DNA from: Rhodospirillales bacterium
Lineage (GTDB): Bacteria; Pseudomonadota; Alphaproteobacteria; Rhodospirillales; Defluviicoccaceae
Reading direction: 5' to 3'
Length of the DNA stretch: 57,796 nt
Assembly (NCBI GenBank): GCA_007694935.1
Contig: REES01000094.1
Span: 1-57,796 of the forward strand
Under the pieces are notes generated by a model, which saw nothing but the letters and a program-made list of their open reading frames with translations, did not search any database and was not told the origin of the DNA. Every line of letters begins with the position of its first letter. Position 1 is the stretch's first letter. Below, one piece after another: positions 42,043 through 50,924 of the stretch. A program made the position numbers and the translations under genes.

Positions 42043-45000
42043 ATGCCGGATACGGCGCTTCCCGATCCCGGTGAGGCCCAGCGCGGCGCAGCCGATCCCG
42101 GCGTGTCGGTGTGGGTGTCGGCTTCCGCCGGCACCGGCAAGACCAAGGTGCTGACCGACCGGGTGCTCGCCCTGATGCTGGCCGGGAGCAGGCCGGAGCG
42201 GATCCTCTGCCTCACCTTCACCCGGGCGGCGGCGGCGGAGATGAACGAGCGGATCGCCCGGGAACTGGGGGCCTGGCATACCGCCGACGCCGCCGACCTC
42301 GACGACCGGCTCCGCCGCATCACCGGCCATGCCCCGGACGACCGGGAACGGCGCCTCGCCCGACGGCTGTTCGCCCGGGTCCTGGATGCGCCGGGCGGCC
42401 TCCGGATCCAGACCATCCATGCATTCTGCCAGTCCGTCCTCGGCCGTTTCCCCATCGAAGCCGGCCTGCCGCCGCACTTTTCCGTCCTGGACGAACGCGA
42501 CCAGGGCGAGCTGATGGCCGACAGCTTCGAGCGGGTGCTGCTGGCGGCCGAGTCCGGAGACCGGCGCTTGGCCGACGCCCTCGCCACCGTGACCGCCCAC
42601 GTTCACGAGGCCGAGTTCCGCACCCTGATGAGCCACTTGGCCGGGCAGCGAAGCCGCATCCGGGACGTGATCCGCAATCAAGGCTCGGTGGACCGGGCTG
42701 CCGACGCCCTCTGCCGCCACCTCGGCATCGAACCCGGCGAGACACCGGCGGCGGTGACCGCTCGCGCCTGTCGCGACGGCGCGTTCGACGGCCCCGGCCT
42801 CCGCGCGGCCGCAGACGCTCTGGCCGGCGGCGGCAAGCGGGACGGCGCGCTCGCCGGCACCCTGTCCGCGTGGCTCACCGCAACCGAGAGCGAGCGGGCC
42901 GACCGGTTGCCGGCGTACGCGTCCGCCCTGCTCACCGAGGACAAGGACACCGGCCTGCCGCGTCCCAAGAAGGCCTTGGTATCCCAGTCGGTCACGAACC
43001 GCTGCCCGGAGGCTGCAGCCGCCCTGGAGGCGGAGGCGGAGCGGTTGCTGGCGGTGGAGCTGCGGCGTCGGGCGGCGACCACCGCCGCCGCATCGGAAGC
43101 CTTGCTGCGCCTCGGCGCCAGCGTGATCGCGACCTATCAGGACCTCAAGCAGGCACGGGCGCTGCTCGACTACGAGGACCTGGTCAACCATACGGCGGAG
43201 TTGCTGCGCGTCTGCGGCTCGCCATGGGTGCTTTACAAGCTGGATGGCGGCATCGACCACGTTCTGATCGACGAGGCCCAGGACACCAGCCTCGAGCAGT
43301 GGCGCATCGTGCTGGCGCTGACCGAAGAGTTCTTCGCCGGAGAAGGGATCGAGCGCGCCCCCCGCACGGTGTTTGCCGTCGGCGACGTCAAGCAGTCCAT
43401 CTTCAGCTTCCAGGGTGCGAATCCGTTCCTGTTCGCCGAGGTGCGCGACGCATTTGCGGCACGGGTGCGTGCTGCCCGCCACCTGTGGCGGCCGATGGGC
43501 CTGCACACGTCCTTCCGATCCACCCGGGCGGTGCTGGCCGCGGTGGACGCGGTGTTCGCCGACCCGGACGCGGCCGACGGCGTCAGCCTGGACGACGAGC
43601 CGATCCGTCACCGGGCGTGGCGGGCGAAGGACGGCGGGTCGGTGGAGCTGTGGCCCCCGGTGCTCCCCCGTGACGAGGATGCGGTCCCGGCCTGGAAGCC
43701 GCCGGTGGAGCGGGTCGCCGGCGATTCACCGGAAACCCGGCTGGCGCGGTTGATCGCCGAGCGGGTCCGTCGCATGATCGCGGGTGGAGAATTTCTGGAA
43801 TCCGAGGGGCGGCCGATCGCCCCCCGGGACATCCTGGTGCTGGTGCGGCGGCGCACCGGCTTCGTCGAGGCCCTGGTTCGCCAGTTCAAGCAGCGCGACG
43901 TGGCGGTGGCGGGGGTCGATCGCATGGTCCTCACCGACCAGCTCGCGGTGATGGACCTGATGGCGCTGGCCCGCTTCGTGCTGCTGCCCGGCGACGACCT
44001 GTCGCTGGCGGCGGTGCTAAAGAGCCCACTGATCGGGCTCGACGAGGACCAGCTGTTCCGGCTGGCGTACGGCCGCACCGGGACCCTGTGGACAGCGCTC
44101 CGCGACGCGGCCGCCAGCGACGGCGGGCCGTATGCGGCGGCCCGAGACTGGCTCGGCGAGGTGTTGGCGCTGGCCGACACGGTGCCGCCGTTCGAGTTCT
44201 TCGCCAAGGTGCTGGGGCCCCTGGGGGGCAGGCGCCGGCTGCTGGCCGGGTTGGGCCGGGATGCCGACGATCCGCTGGCCGAGTTCATCGACCAGGCGCT
44301 GGTGTTCGAGCGCATCCACGCGGCATCCCTGCAGGCGTTCCTGCACTGGCTGGAGACCAGCCCGGTCGAGATCAAGCGCGATGTCGAGCGGGCCGAGGCC
44401 CACGACGCCGTGCGGATCATGACCGTGCACGGAGCCAAAGGCCTGCAGGCGCCGATCGTCATCCTGCCGGACACCATGCGGGTGCCGTCCCGGATGCCGC
44501 CGCTGCTGTGGCCAACCACATCGGACGGCGCCGAGATCCTGCTCTGGTCGCCACGGCGGGAGCACTACGACAGCGTCACCCGGGCGGCGCGGGCCGCCGA
44601 GCGCCGGGCCCAGGAGCAGGAATACCGCCGCCTCCTGTACGTGGCGCTGACCCGGGCGCGGGACCGGCTGATCGTCTGCGGCTGGCGTGGCTCCCAGGCG
44701 GAAAGCGAAGGCTGCTGGTACCGACTGGTACAGAAGGGCTTGGCGGCGCTGTCCGCCGAACATCCCGCCGATGCCTGGGCCGATGTCCAGGCCGATGTCC
44801 GGGCCGATGTCCGGGCCGATGTCCGGGCCGATGTCCGGCAAGATCCGCTGCTGGCCGAGCTCGGGGAGACCGACGGGGCCACCATCGTCGCGCTGCACTG
44901 CCCGCAGCAACGGCCGCCGGCCTCTCCGGAAGCGCATCGGCCGGGGGCCGCCCCGCCGCTACCCACCTGGGCGACCCGGCCCGCCCCTCAAGAACCGGCA

Positions 45001-45588
45001 CCGCCGCGGCCGCTGGCCCCGTCGCGCCCCGACACCCCGGATCCCCCGGCACGGTCGCCGGCCGGCGATGGTGCGCCCGGACGGCTGGCCCGCGGCCGGC
45101 TGATCCACCGGCTGCTGCAGCTGCTCCCCGACCTTCCAGCCGAACGCCGGGCGGCGGTGGCGGCGACGTGGCTGGCCCGGCCGGTCACCGGGCTCTCGCC
45201 GGACGCCCAGAGCGAGATCCTGCGCCAGGTGATGGCGGTGCTGGAGCATCCCGACTGGGCGGCGGTGTTCGGCCCCGGCAGCCGCTCGGAAGTGCCGGTG
45301 AGCGGCATCGTCAGCAACCGGGCCGTGCTCGGGCAGATCGACCGGTTGCTGGTGGCGGAGGATGCGGTGACGGTGGTCGACTACAAGACCGGTCGCGCTC
45401 CGCCCGCAACCGCGGCCGAGGTGCCGCTTTCCTACCTGCAGCAGATGGCCGCCTACCGCGCCGTGCTGGCGCCGCTGTTCCCGGACCGGCCGGTCCACTG
45501 CGCCCTGCTCTGGACGGATGTGCCGGTCCTCACCCCGCTCGAGTCCGGCCTGCTCGACCGGCACGCCCCCGACACCGGCAGCGGGTAG
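42043..45588 (+). CDS. addA: Double-strand break repair helicase-nuclease AddA
   Basis: A 1181-residue UvrD-family helicase with a nuclease domain. Walker A is SASAGTGKTKVLTDR (about residues 26-40), motif II VLIDEAQDTS, motif III AVGDVKQSIFSFQGA, motif VI YVALTRARDRL, and the C-terminal nuclease VVDYKTGRAPP. With AddB it unwinds and degrades DNA ends for recombination. An unusual tandem repeat ADVQ(ADVR)4 is present between the helicase and nuclease halves. The gene frequently found downstream in alphaproteobacteria, trxA, is absent here. Confidence 0.95.
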   Translation: MPDTALPDPGEAQRGAADPGVSVWVSASAGTGKTKVLTDRVLALMLAGSRPERILCLTFTRAAAAEMNERIARELGAWHTADAADLDDRLRRITGHAPDDRERRLARRLFARVLDAPGGLRIQTIHAFCQSVLGRFPIEAGLPPHFSVLDERDQGELMADSFERVLLAAESGDRRLADALATVTAHVHEAEFRTLMSHLAGQRSRIRDVIRNQGSVDRAADALCRHLGIEPGETPAAVTARACRDGAFDGPGLRAAADALAGGGKRDGALAGTLSAWLTATESERADRLPAYASALLTEDKDTGLPRPKKALVSQSVTNRCPEAAAALEAEAERLLAVELRRRAATTAAASEALLRLGASVIATYQDLKQARALLDYEDLVNHTAELLRVCGSPWVLYKLDGGIDHVLIDEAQDTSLEQWRIVLALTEEFFAGEGIERAPRTVFAVGDVKQSIFSFQGANPFLFAEVRDAFAARVRAARHLWRPMGLHTSFRSTRAVLAAVDAVFADPDAADGVSLDDEPIRHRAWRAKDGGSVELWPPVLPRDEDAVPAWKPPVERVAGDSPETRLARLIAERVRRMIAGGEFLESEGRPIAPRDILVLVRRRTGFVEALVRQFKQRDVAVAGVDRMVLTDQLAVMDLMALARFVLLPGDDLSLAAVLKSPLIGLDEDQLFRLAYGRTGTLWTALRDAAASDGGPYAAARDWLGEVLALADTVPPFEFFAKVLGPLGGRRRLLAGLGRDADDPLAEFIDQALVFERIHAASLQAFLHWLETSPVEIKRDVERAEAHDAVRIMTVHGAKGLQAPIVILPDTMRVPSRMPPLLWPTTSDGAEILLWSPRREHYDSVTRAARAAERRAQEQEYRRLLYVALTRARDRLIVCGWRGSQAESEGCWYRLVQKGLAALSAEHPADAWADVQADVRADVRADVRADVRQDPLLAELGETDGATIVALHCPQQRPPASPEAHRPGAAPPLPTWATRPAPQEPAPPRPLAPSRPDTPDPPARSPAGDGAPGRLARGRLIHRLLQLLPDLPAERRAAVAATWLARPVTGLSPDAQSEILRQVMAVLEHPDWAAVFGPGSRSEVPVSGIVSNRAVLGQIDRLLVAEDAVTVVDYKTGRAPPATAAEVPLSYLQQMAAYRAVLAPLFPDRPVHCALLWTDVPVLTPLESGLLDRHAPDTGSG
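44779..44838 (+). repeat. Five copies of a 12-bp tandem repeat in addA
   Basis: GCCGATGTCCGG is repeated five times without gaps (the first copy has AG instead of GG), encoding ADVQ-ADVR-ADVR-ADVR-ADVR in the linker before the nuclease domain. Because the unit is a multiple of three, copy number can change without losing the frame. Confidence 0.95.
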
Positions 45589-45832
45589 CACTCGCGTCGG
45601 TGCACCGATCTCCTTTCGATCCATCGGCTGACCGATCTCGGGCATGCACCGCGACGCTGCCGCACTGACGCCTGCCCCGCAAGCGGTCAATCGGTAGGCA
45701 GTGGTGTCACGGTGCTTAAAATGACGCCATCTGCCGATGCCGTGGACAGCGGCCGGCCGGCCCGAGCCCGCCCCGACGTCCCCAAGCCATTGAAAAGTCC
45801 ATTGTCGTCCGGGTGCAGCACAACCGGCGGCA

Positions 45833-45849
45833 TTGGCCCCGTTCTTGCT
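45833..45849 (+). promoter_or_regulatory. Sigma-54 (RpoN) promoter of the urea operon
   Basis: TTGGCCCCGTTCTTGCT matches the -24/-12 consensus, with GG at 45835-45836 and GC at 45847-45848, ten bases between. Transcription would begin near 45860, about 43 bases before the urtA start. This points to nitrogen control through NtrC. A symmetrical GGTGCACC at 45599-45606 upstream could be part of an enhancer site, but is only a half match. The rest of the 45589-45902 spacer shows nothing else. Confidence 0.65.
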
Positions 45850-45902
45850 CTCCCACCCTGGCGGAAGTCAACGCTCACCCGGCAAAGGGGGAAAGGAAGA
45901 TC

Positions 45903-47189
45903 ATGAAGAACAAGCTTTGTGCGCTCATCGGGGCGGGGGTGCTCGCGGCCGGTCTGGCCGCCGGTGGCCCGGTGCAAGCCCAGGACACCATCAAGGTCGG
46001 CATTCTCCACTCCCTCTCGGGGACCATGGCGATCAGCGAGACCACCTTGAAGGACGTGATGCTGATGCTGATCGCCGATCAGAACGAACGCGGCGGCCTG
46101 TTAGGCAAGCAACTGGTGCCGGTGGTGCAGGACCCCGCTTCCAACTGGCCGTTGTTCGCCGAGAAGGCGCGGGAGCTGATCGAGCGCGACCGTGTTGATG
46201 TGGTGTTCGGCTGCTGGACCTCGGTGTCGCGGAAGGCGGTGCTGCCGGTGTTCGAGGAGCTCAACGGCCTGCTGTTCTACCCGGTGCAGTACGAGGGCGA
46301 GGAAAGCTCCCGAAACGTGTTCTACACCGGCGCGGCGCCCAACCAGCAGGCGATCCCGGCGGTGGAATACCTGATGAGCGAGGAAGGTGGTGGCGCCGAG
46401 CGCTGGGTGCTGCTGGGCACCGACTACGTCTACCCGCGCACCACCAACAAGATCCTTCGGGCCTTTCTCAACGCAAACGGCGTTTCCGACGACGACATCA
46501 TGGAGAACTACACCCCATTCGGCCATTCCGACTGGCAGACCATCGTCGCCGACGTGAAGCGGTTCGCCGCCGAGGGCAAGCCCACCGCGGTGGTCTCCAC
46601 CATCAACGGCGATGCCAACGTGCCGTTCTACCGCGAGCTCGCCAACCAGGGCATCACCGCCGAGGAGATCCCGGTGGTGGCGTTCTCGGTGGGCGAGGAA
46701 GAACTGGCCGGCCTGGACACCGCGCCGCTGGTCGGGCACTTGGCCGCCTGGAACTACTTCATGAGCGTCGACACGCCCGAGAACGCCGAGTTCATCGAGA
46801 AGTGGCATCAGTTCATCGGCAGCACCCGGCGGGTGACCAATGACCCGATGGAGGCCCACTACATCGGTTTCCGCATGTGGGTTCAGGCGGTGCAGCAGGC
46901 CGGCACCACCGACGTGGATGCGGTGCGCCAGGCGATGTACGGCCAGAAGGTGCGCAACCTGACCGGCGGCGTCGCAGTGATGAACGTCAACCATCACCTG
47001 TCCAAGCCGGTGCTGATCGGCGAGATCCAGGCGGACGGTCAGTTCCTGACGGTGTGGGAAACCGATGACGTCATCCCCGGCGAGGCGTGGTCCCGGTACA
47101 TCCCGGAAAGCGCCAAGCTTACCGCCGACTGGACCTTCCCCTGGGTCTGCGGCAACTGCGAAGAGCCGCGCTTCGAGGCGTCGTTCTGA
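45903..47189 (+). CDS. urtA: Urea ABC transporter substrate-binding protein UrtA
   Basis: A 428-residue periplasmic binding protein. ATG at 45903 after AGGAAG. Signal peptide of about 26 residues ending PVQA-QD. The mature protein starts DTIKVGILHSLSGTMAISE, the standard UrtA opening, with GCWTSVSRKAVLPVFEELNG and FYVPQYEGEE-like VQYEGEESSRN further on. It binds urea and delivers it to UrtBCDE. First gene of the urea operon behind a sigma-54-type promoter; a strong hairpin follows it. Confidence 0.96.
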   Translation: MKNKLCALIGAGVLAAGLAAGGPVQAQDTIKVGILHSLSGTMAISETTLKDVMLMLIADQNERGGLLGKQLVPVVQDPASNWPLFAEKARELIERDRVDVVFGCWTSVSRKAVLPVFEELNGLLFYPVQYEGEESSRNVFYTGAAPNQQAIPAVEYLMSEEGGGAERWVLLGTDYVYPRTTNKILRAFLNANGVSDDDIMENYTPFGHSDWQTIVADVKRFAAEGKPTAVVSTINGDANVPFYRELANQGITAEEIPVVAFSVGEEELAGLDTAPLVGHLAAWNYFMSVDTPENAEFIEKWHQFIGSTRRVTNDPMEAHYIGFRMWVQAVQQAGTTDVDAVRQAMYGQKVRNLTGGVAVMNVNHHLSKPVLIGEIQADGQFLTVWETDDVIPGEAWSRYIPESAKLTADWTFPWVCGNCEEPRFEASF

Positions 47190-47211
47190 GTTAGGTCGTC
47201 ACGCAACTGGA

Positions 47212-47258
47212 CGCCGGGCGCACGGGGCGGCGGGTCGCGCCGCCCCCAGCCCGGCGTG
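47212..47258. repeat. Strong stem-loop between urtA and urtB
   Basis: ACGCCGGGC (47212-47220) pairs with GCCCGGCGT (47250-47258), and inside it GGGGCGGC (47225-47232) pairs with GCCGCCCC (47240-47247), giving 17 pairs in all with a small internal loop and a seven-base hairpin loop. No T-run follows. Such structures after binding-protein genes usually stabilise the upstream mRNA or partly stop transcription, giving more binding protein than permease. Confidence 0.75.
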
Positions 47259-47299
47259 TCTCCCCCACCCACGTCTGGATCGCGAAATCCGCAAAAGCC

Positions 47300-48985
47300 A
47301 TGCGCAAAGTCCGTTTCCTGCTCGTGCTTATGGCCGTCCTGATGGTGGGCGGGCCGCTGGCGGTTGAGGTGTCGCCGGCTGCGGCCGACGAGGCCCCGGC
47401 AACGGCTGCCATCGACATCGACGCGCTCCGTTCCATGGTGGATGACCTCGTGGCCGGAAGCTTCGGCGACAAGATGACGGCGGTGCGCGACCTCGCCGAC
47501 AGCGGCGATGACCGGGCCATCCCGGTGCTGGAGGCGTTTCTCAACGGCGCGCTGTATACGCGGGCCACCGACGGCCGGGTGGTCATCGGCGAGCGCCGCG
47601 GCCGCGGCCTGCTGCTGCGCGATGCCTTGACTCTGGAAGAGCTCGAGGTGGTGCCGACCACGGCGGTCAACCGGGTCGCCATCAACAACCGGCTGCGGGG
47701 CATGGTGCGCACCGCACTCGGCAGCTTGACCCTGATGAGTCCCAACACCGAACGGCGGCGGCAGGCCGCCCATGCGGTGTTCCGCGCCCGCAGCGCCGAT
47801 GCCGAACCCTTGCTGCAGGAAGCGCTGGCGATCGAGACCGAGCCGTCGGTCCGACGGCGAATGGAGCGGGCTCTGGCCGCCATTCACTTGGTCCACGGCA
47901 CCGAGACGGAACAGCGGGTGGCGGCACTCGAGGTCCTGGGGCGTGTCTCCGACCGGGAGGTCCGCACCCTGGTGGCGAGCGTGCTGATCCAGGACAGCGA
48001 CGGCAACCCGGTGGAGGCCGATGACGCCGTCCGGGCGGCCGCGGCCGACGCCCTCGCCAGCATCGACGGGCGGCTGGCGCTGTGGGGTTTCGCCGTCAAC
48101 GTGTTCCAGGGGGTGAGCCTGGGCTCGGTCCTGCTGCTGGCGGCGTTCGGCCTCGCCATCACCTTCGGCGTGATGGGGGTGATCAACATGGCCCACGGCG
48201 AGATGGTGATGCTGGGGGCCTACACCACCTTCCTGGTGCAGCAGGCATTCCGGATGTGGGCGCCCGACGCGTTCGACTACTCCCTCGCGGTGGCGCTGCC
48301 GGCGGCCTTCCTGGTCGCCGGTGCCTTCGGCATCGCCATCGAACGGGGCATCATCCGGTTCCTCTACGGTCGGCCGCTGGAGACTCTGCTCGCCACCTGG
48401 GGCCTCAGCCTGATCCTGCAGCAGCTGGTGCGGACGGTGTTCGGCTCCAGCAACGTGGAGGTGGGGAACCCGTCGTGGATGAGCGGTGCGGTGGAAATCG
48501 CCGGCGGCTTCGCCCTCACCTACAACCGCATCTGGATCATCGTCTTCAGCCTGATGGTGTTCGCCATGCTGCTGGTGGTGATGCGCCACACCGGCTTCGG
48601 GCTGCGCATGCGGGCAGTCACCCAGAATCGGCAGATGGCCGCCTCCATGGGCATCCGCACCGGGAGGATCGACGCCCTCACCTTCGGGCTCGGTTCCGGC
48701 GTCGCCGGGCTGGCCGGAGTGGCCCTGAGTCAGATCGACAACGTCAGCCCCAACCTGGGCCAGGGCTACATCATCGACAGCTTCATGGTGGTGGTGTTCG
48801 GCGGCGTCGGCAACCTGTGGGGCACCTTCGTCGGCGCCTTCACCCTCGGCATCGTCAACAAATTCATCGAGCCCTACGCCGGGGCGGTGCTGGCGAAGAT
48901 TCTGGTGCTGGTGGCGATCATCCTGTTCATCCAGAAGCGTCCCCGCGGCCTGTTTGCGCTCCGCGGCCGGGCGGTGGAGAACTGA
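47300..48985 (+). CDS. urtB: Urea ABC transporter permease UrtB
   Basis: A 561-residue inner-membrane protein. A signal-like N-terminus (RKVRFLLVLMAVLMVGGPLAVEV) and a periplasmic extension of about 220 residues precede the LIV-type permease, whose helices run from about residue 265 to the end. Characteristic parts are GVMGVINMAHGEMVMLGAYTT and GSGVAGLAGVALSQIDNVSPNLG. The helical extension is the usual distinction of UrtB from LivH. It pairs with UrtC. Confidence 0.95.
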   Translation: MRKVRFLLVLMAVLMVGGPLAVEVSPAAADEAPATAAIDIDALRSMVDDLVAGSFGDKMTAVRDLADSGDDRAIPVLEAFLNGALYTRATDGRVVIGERRGRGLLLRDALTLEELEVVPTTAVNRVAINNRLRGMVRTALGSLTLMSPNTERRRQAAHAVFRARSADAEPLLQEALAIETEPSVRRRMERALAAIHLVHGTETEQRVAALEVLGRVSDREVRTLVASVLIQDSDGNPVEADDAVRAAAADALASIDGRLALWGFAVNVFQGVSLGSVLLLAAFGLAITFGVMGVINMAHGEMVMLGAYTTFLVQQAFRMWAPDAFDYSLAVALPAAFLVAGAFGIAIERGIIRFLYGRPLETLLATWGLSLILQQLVRTVFGSSNVEVGNPSWMSGAVEIAGGFALTYNRIWIIVFSLMVFAMLLVVMRHTGFGLRMRAVTQNRQMAASMGIRTGRIDALTFGLGSGVAGLAGVALSQIDNVSPNLGQGYIIDSFMVVVFGGVGNLWGTFVGAFTLGIVNKFIEPYAGAVLAKILVLVAIILFIQKRPRGLFALRGRAVEN

Positions 48986-48988
48986 GCG

Positions 48989-50155
48989 GTGACCGTGGGC
49001 GGTCCGCTCACCCGGCTGCTGCTGGGCAGCCCCGGCGGCCTGGTGCTGGTGGTGGTCACGCTGGCAGCGGCGGTGCTGGTCCCCGTGCTGCACCTGACCC
49101 AGCCGCCAGGCTCGCCATTCTTCGTACCCACTTGGCTGGTGAGCCTGCTCGGCAAGTACCTGTGCTACGCCCTTCTCGCGCTGGCGGTTGACCTGATCTG
49201 GGGCTTCTGCGGCATCCTCAGCCTCGGCCACGGCGCCTTCTTCGCCCTCGGCGGCTACGCCATGGGGATGCACCTGATGCGCCAGGTCGGCGACCGCGGG
49301 GTCTACGGCCACCCGGTGCTTCCTGACTTCATGGTGTTCCTGAACTGGAACGAGTTGCCGTGGTACTGGCTCGGGTTCGATTCCTTTCCCTTCGCCATGC
49401 TGATGGTGCTGCTGGTGCCGGGGGCGCTCGCCTTCGTATTCGGATTTCTCGCCTTCCGGTCGCGGGTCAGCGGCGTCTACTTCTCCATCATCAGCCAGGC
49501 GATGACCTTCGCCCTGATGCTGGCGTTCTTCCGCAGCGATATGGGCTTCGGCGGCAACAACGGGCTCACCGATTTCAAGGAGCTGCTCGGCTTCGACCTG
49601 CAGGCGGTGGAGACCCGGCTTGGCCTCTTCTCCGCGAGCTGCGTCGCCCTGGCGCTGGGCTACCTGGTCAGCCGGTTCATCGTCACCTCCCGGTTGGGCA
49701 AGGTTCTGGTCGCCGTCCGCGATGCCGAAAGCCGCACCCGCTTCATTGGCTACCGGGTGGAATACTACAAACTGTTCGTGTTCGTGGTGTCGGCGATGAT
49801 GGCCGGTGTCGCCGGGGCGCTGTACGTGCCGCAGGTGGGCATCATCAACCCGAGCGAATTCGCGCCGGCCTTTTCCATCGAGGTCGTGGTTTGGGTGGCG
49901 GTGGGCGGCCGCGGCACCCTCTACGGGGCCGCCCTCGGTGCCGGCCTGGTGAACTATGGCAAGACCTACCTCACCGCGGCGATGCCGGAGGTGTGGCTGT
50001 TCGCCCTGGGCGCATTGTTCATCCTGGTCACCCTGTTCCTGCCCAAGGGGATCGTCGGAACCCTGGGCGGCATGGGCGACCGCTTCCGGCGGCCGGCGGC
50101 GGAACGGCGGGCGATCGCGTTGCGCGCCGCCGAAGGGCAGAGGGCGGCCGAGTGA
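48989..50155 (+). CDS. urtC: Urea ABC transporter permease UrtC
   Basis: A 388-residue LivM-type permease with about ten helices, start GTG at 48989, three bases after urtB. It contains LIWGFCGILSLGHGAFFALGGYAMG and, near residue 175, MTFALMLAFFRSDMGFGGNNGLTDFK, both typical of UrtC. Its stop shares one base with the urtD start (TGATG), so permease and ATPase are co-translated. Confidence 0.95.
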   Translation: MTVGGPLTRLLLGSPGGLVLVVVTLAAAVLVPVLHLTQPPGSPFFVPTWLVSLLGKYLCYALLALAVDLIWGFCGILSLGHGAFFALGGYAMGMHLMRQVGDRGVYGHPVLPDFMVFLNWNELPWYWLGFDSFPFAMLMVLLVPGALAFVFGFLAFRSRVSGVYFSIISQAMTFALMLAFFRSDMGFGGNNGLTDFKELLGFDLQAVETRLGLFSASCVALALGYLVSRFIVTSRLGKVLVAVRDAESRTRFIGYRVEYYKLFVFVVSAMMAGVAGALYVPQVGIINPSEFAPAFSIEVVVWVAVGGRGTLYGAALGAGLVNYGKTYLTAAMPEVWLFALGALFILVTLFLPKGIVGTLGGMGDRFRRPAAERRAIALRAAEGQRAAE

Positions 50156-50922
50156 TGGCGACCGTGCACGCTCGCCCCGAGGTGCATGACACCATCCTCT
50201 ACCTGGATGGGGTCACGGTCAGCTTCGACGGCTTCAAGGCCCTCAACAACCTCAGCTTCTACGTGCTGGCCGGCGAGCTTCGCGCGATCATCGGGCCGAA
50301 CGGCGCCGGCAAGACCACGATGATGGACGTGGTCACCGGCAAGACCCGGCCGTCCACCGGCAGCGTGCTGTTCAACGGCGGCGTCGATCTGACCCGCCTC
50401 GACGAGGCCCGCATCGCCAACCTCGGGATCGGCCGCAAGTTCCAGAAGCCGACGGTGTTCGAGAGTCATACCGTGTGGGACAACCTGGAGCTGGCGCTGG
50501 CCGGCAGCCGCAACGTGTTCAATGCCTTGTTCTTTCGCCTGAGGCCTCCGCAGCGGCAGCGGATCGAGCAGGTGCTGGAGACGGTCTCGCTCGCCGTAGC
50601 CCGCGACACCCTGGCCGGCGCGCTGTCCCACGGGCAGAAGCAGTGGCTGGAGATCGGCATGCTGCTGATGCAGGATCCGGAACTGCTGCTGGTGGACGAA
50701 CCCGCCGCCGGCATGACCGATGCGGAGACGGAACAGACCGCCGAACTGCTGAAAGGGATCGCCAAGACGCATTCCGTGGTGGTGGTGGAGCACGACATGG
50801 TATTCGTCAAGGCGCTGGAGAGCCGGGTCACGGTCCTGCACGAGGGATCGGTGCTGGCCGAGGGGTCGATGGAGCATGTCCAGAACGATCCCCGCGTGAT
50901 CGAGGTCTACCTGGGGCGCTGA
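50155..50922 (+). CDS. urtD: Urea ABC transporter ATPase UrtD
   Basis: A 255-residue ABC ATPase. Walker A GPNGAGKTT, signature LSHGQKQWLEIG, Walker B LLLVDEPAAGMTDAE and switch His in VVVEHDM are all present. The GRKFQKPTVFE segment marks the LivG/UrtD type. It powers urea import on the cytosolic face together with UrtE. The ATG overlaps the urtC stop. Confidence 0.95.
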   Translation: MATVHARPEVHDTILYLDGVTVSFDGFKALNNLSFYVLAGELRAIIGPNGAGKTTMMDVVTGKTRPSTGSVLFNGGVDLTRLDEARIANLGIGRKFQKPTVFESHTVWDNLELALAGSRNVFNALFFRLRPPQRQRIEQVLETVSLAVARDTLAGALSHGQKQWLEIGMLLMQDPELLLVDEPAAGMTDAETEQTAELLKGIAKTHSVVVVEHDMVFVKALESRVTVLHEGSVLAEGSMEHVQNDPRVIEVYLGR

Positions 50923-50924
50923 GC

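Noticed and set aside
40633-43611. Reverse open frame of 992 codons
   Set aside because: Lies wholly antisense to addB and addA, whose helicase and nuclease motifs are unambiguous; long antisense frames are expected at this GC content.
44779-44838. Tandem repeat considered as a CRISPR-like array
   Set aside because: Units are 12 bases with no spacers and lie in frame inside addA.
45700-45730. Second sigma-54-like site (TGG...GTGCTT) upstream of urtA
   Set aside because: GG and GC elements are nine rather than ten bases apart and the site is much farther from the gene than the one at 45833.
47039-49312. Reverse open frame of 757 codons
   Set aside because: Antisense to urtA, urtB and urtC; His/Gln/Gly-rich with no recognisable domain.
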